From NCBI GenBank assembly GCA_017303735.1, contig JAFLCF010000256.1:1-5631 (forward strand): DNA of 5,631 nt, given 5' to 3'. Of the stretch, positions 4,783 to 5,631 are shown in pieces. The notes below the pieces were generated by a model, which was given only the letters and a program-made list of their open reading frames with translations, did no database searches and was not told the DNA's origin. How positions within the stretch are numbered: position 1 is the stretch's first letter; each line of letters begins with the position of its first letter. A program made the position numbers and the translations under genes. Origin of the DNA: Anaerolineae bacterium. Lineage in GTDB: Bacteria > Chloroflexota > Anaerolineae > Anaerolineales > Villigracilaceae.

Positions 4783-5631
4783 ATGACCACACAACTCATC
4801 GAATGCATCCCTAACTTTTCCGAAGCACGCCGCCCCGAAGTGATCGACCAGATCGTCGCCGCTATTCAATCGGTGGGGGAGGTCAAACTCCTCGACCGTT
4901 CCTCTGACCTCGACCACAACCGCACCGTGCTGACCTTTGCCGGGTCTGCCGCAGGGGTCGAAGAAGCCGCCTTCCGTGCCATTCAAACCGCCGCCGCGTT
5001 GATCGACCTCGACGGGCATACCGGTGAACATCCGCGCATCGGTGCCACGGATGTGGTTCCCTTCGTGCCGCTCAGTGGCGCAAGCATGGAAGAATGTATC
5101 GCCATTGGACAACGGCTTGGTGAGCGTGTAGGCAAAGAATTAAATATTCCCGTGTATCTGTATGAAGCTGCCGCAACACGACCCGAACGCACCAACCTGG
5201 AAAACATCCGCAAGGGACAATACGAAGGTCTCAAGACCGAAATCGAAAAGCCCGAACGTCAGCCCGATTTTGGTCCCGCCAAACTAGGCAAGGCAGGCGC
5301 AACCGTCATCGGTGCGCGCAACCCGCTGATCGCCTTCAACGTCTATCTCACCAGCGACGATGTCAGCATTGCCAAGAAGATCGCCAAGGCTGTACGTCAG
5401 TCTTCGGGTGGTCTGCGTTACGTCAAGGGGCTCGGTCTGCTCGTGGAAGGTCGCGCGCAGGTTTCGATGAACCTCACCAACTTCCGCGAAACGCCGATTG
5501 CGCGTGTGGTTGAATTCATTCGTCGTGAAGCAGAACGCTATGGAGTTGGCATTCATCACAGTGAACTCGTCGGCTTGATTCCGCAAGAAGCCCTTGTGGA
5601 TGCCGCGGTCTGGTACACCCAGTTGGATGCT
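4783..5631 (+). CDS. ftcD: Glutamate formimidoyltransferase, partial (3' end beyond window)
   Basis: The 283 codons present begin MTTQLIECIPNFSEARR, the characteristic N-terminus of the formiminotransferase N-terminal subdomain. GHTGEHPRIGATD holds the conserved histidine H83, which corresponds to the catalytic His82 of the mammalian enzyme, followed by VVPFVPL. The C-terminal subdomain begins around 180 (GARNPLIAFNVYL) and includes VKGLGLLVEGRAQVSMNLTNF. The enzyme transfers the formimino group of N-formimino-L-glutamate, from histidine degradation, to tetrahydrofolate, giving 5-formimino-tetrahydrofolate and glutamate in the cytoplasm. The transferase part is nearly complete at 283 residues. 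Whether a cyclodeaminase domain is fused downstream, as in the two-domain enzymes, cannot be seen. The ribosome site is weak (GAG at 4775-4777), inside the heptamer array. The gene is separated from the lipoprotein gene by a terminator and so probably has its own promoter. Confidence 0.93.
   Translation, partial: MTTQLIECIPNFSEARRPEVIDQIVAAIQSVGEVKLLDRSSDLDHNRTVLTFAGSAAGVEEAAFRAIQTAAALIDLDGHTGEHPRIGATDVVPFVPLSGASMEECIAIGQRLGERVGKELNIPVYLYEAAATRPERTNLENIRKGQYEGLKTEIEKPERQPDFGPAKLGKAGATVIGARNPLIAFNVYLTSDDVSIAKKIAKAVRQSSGGLRYVKGLGLLVEGRAQVSMNLTNFRETPIARVVEFIRREAERYGVGIHHSELVGLIPQEALVDAAVWYTQLDA

Noticed and set aside
4711..5112. 133-residue open frame on the minus strand opposite ftcD
   Set aside because: It is the antisense shadow of conserved formimidoyltransferase codons and extends over the repeat-rich leader.

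Overview
The window looks like a chromosomal segment from a free-living bacterium, most likely a Chloroflexota member of the Anaerolineae type. That placement rests on the style of the acidic-linker lipoprotein, the zinc-ribbon/NHL membrane protein, the palindromic intergenic repeats and a mixed base composition. It is an inference, because no rRNA or marker gene is present. No CRISPR array, tRNA, rRNA, transposase or phage gene was found.

Layout. Positions 40-3311 hold five closely spaced genes, all on the minus strand. Read in transcription order they are: an AT-rich orphan gene (3311-2973), two tandem TMEM175-family potassium-channel-like genes (2950-2348 and 2329-1748), a membrane-anchored protein with a zinc ribbon and an NHL-type beta-propeller (1665-355), and a 95-residue three-helix membrane protein (327-40). 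Gaps are 22, 18, 82 and 27 bases, so the two channel genes are very probably co-transcribed and the last two genes form another tight pair. Positions 3312-3569 are a non-coding divergent region. It contains a short decayed copy of the 5' end of a glutamate formimidoyltransferase gene and an imperfect palindrome. On the plus strand, 3570-4466 encodes a two-domain lipoprotein that ends in a strong intrinsic terminator. The 316-base gap 4467-4782 carries that terminator, a 71-base palindrome built from 10-bp modules, a possible -10 box and five tandem heptamers. The window ends inside a glutamate formimidoyltransferase gene (4783 onward).

Function. Glutamate formimidoyltransferase is the only gene with a firm metabolic role: it moves the formimino group from histidine breakdown to tetrahydrofolate. 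The minus-strand cluster is membrane-centred (ion channels, an anchored propeller, a small membrane protein), but nothing in the sequence ties its members into a known pathway. Three genes have an in-frame TTG lying just upstream of, or overlapping, their own Shine-Dalgarno sequence. The downstream ATG was chosen as the start in each.

The most interesting signals are the truncated ftcD-like 5' fragment about 1.4 kb upstream of the intact gene, the heptamer array in the leader of that gene, and the modular palindrome between them. No complete new defence or mobile system could be supported.
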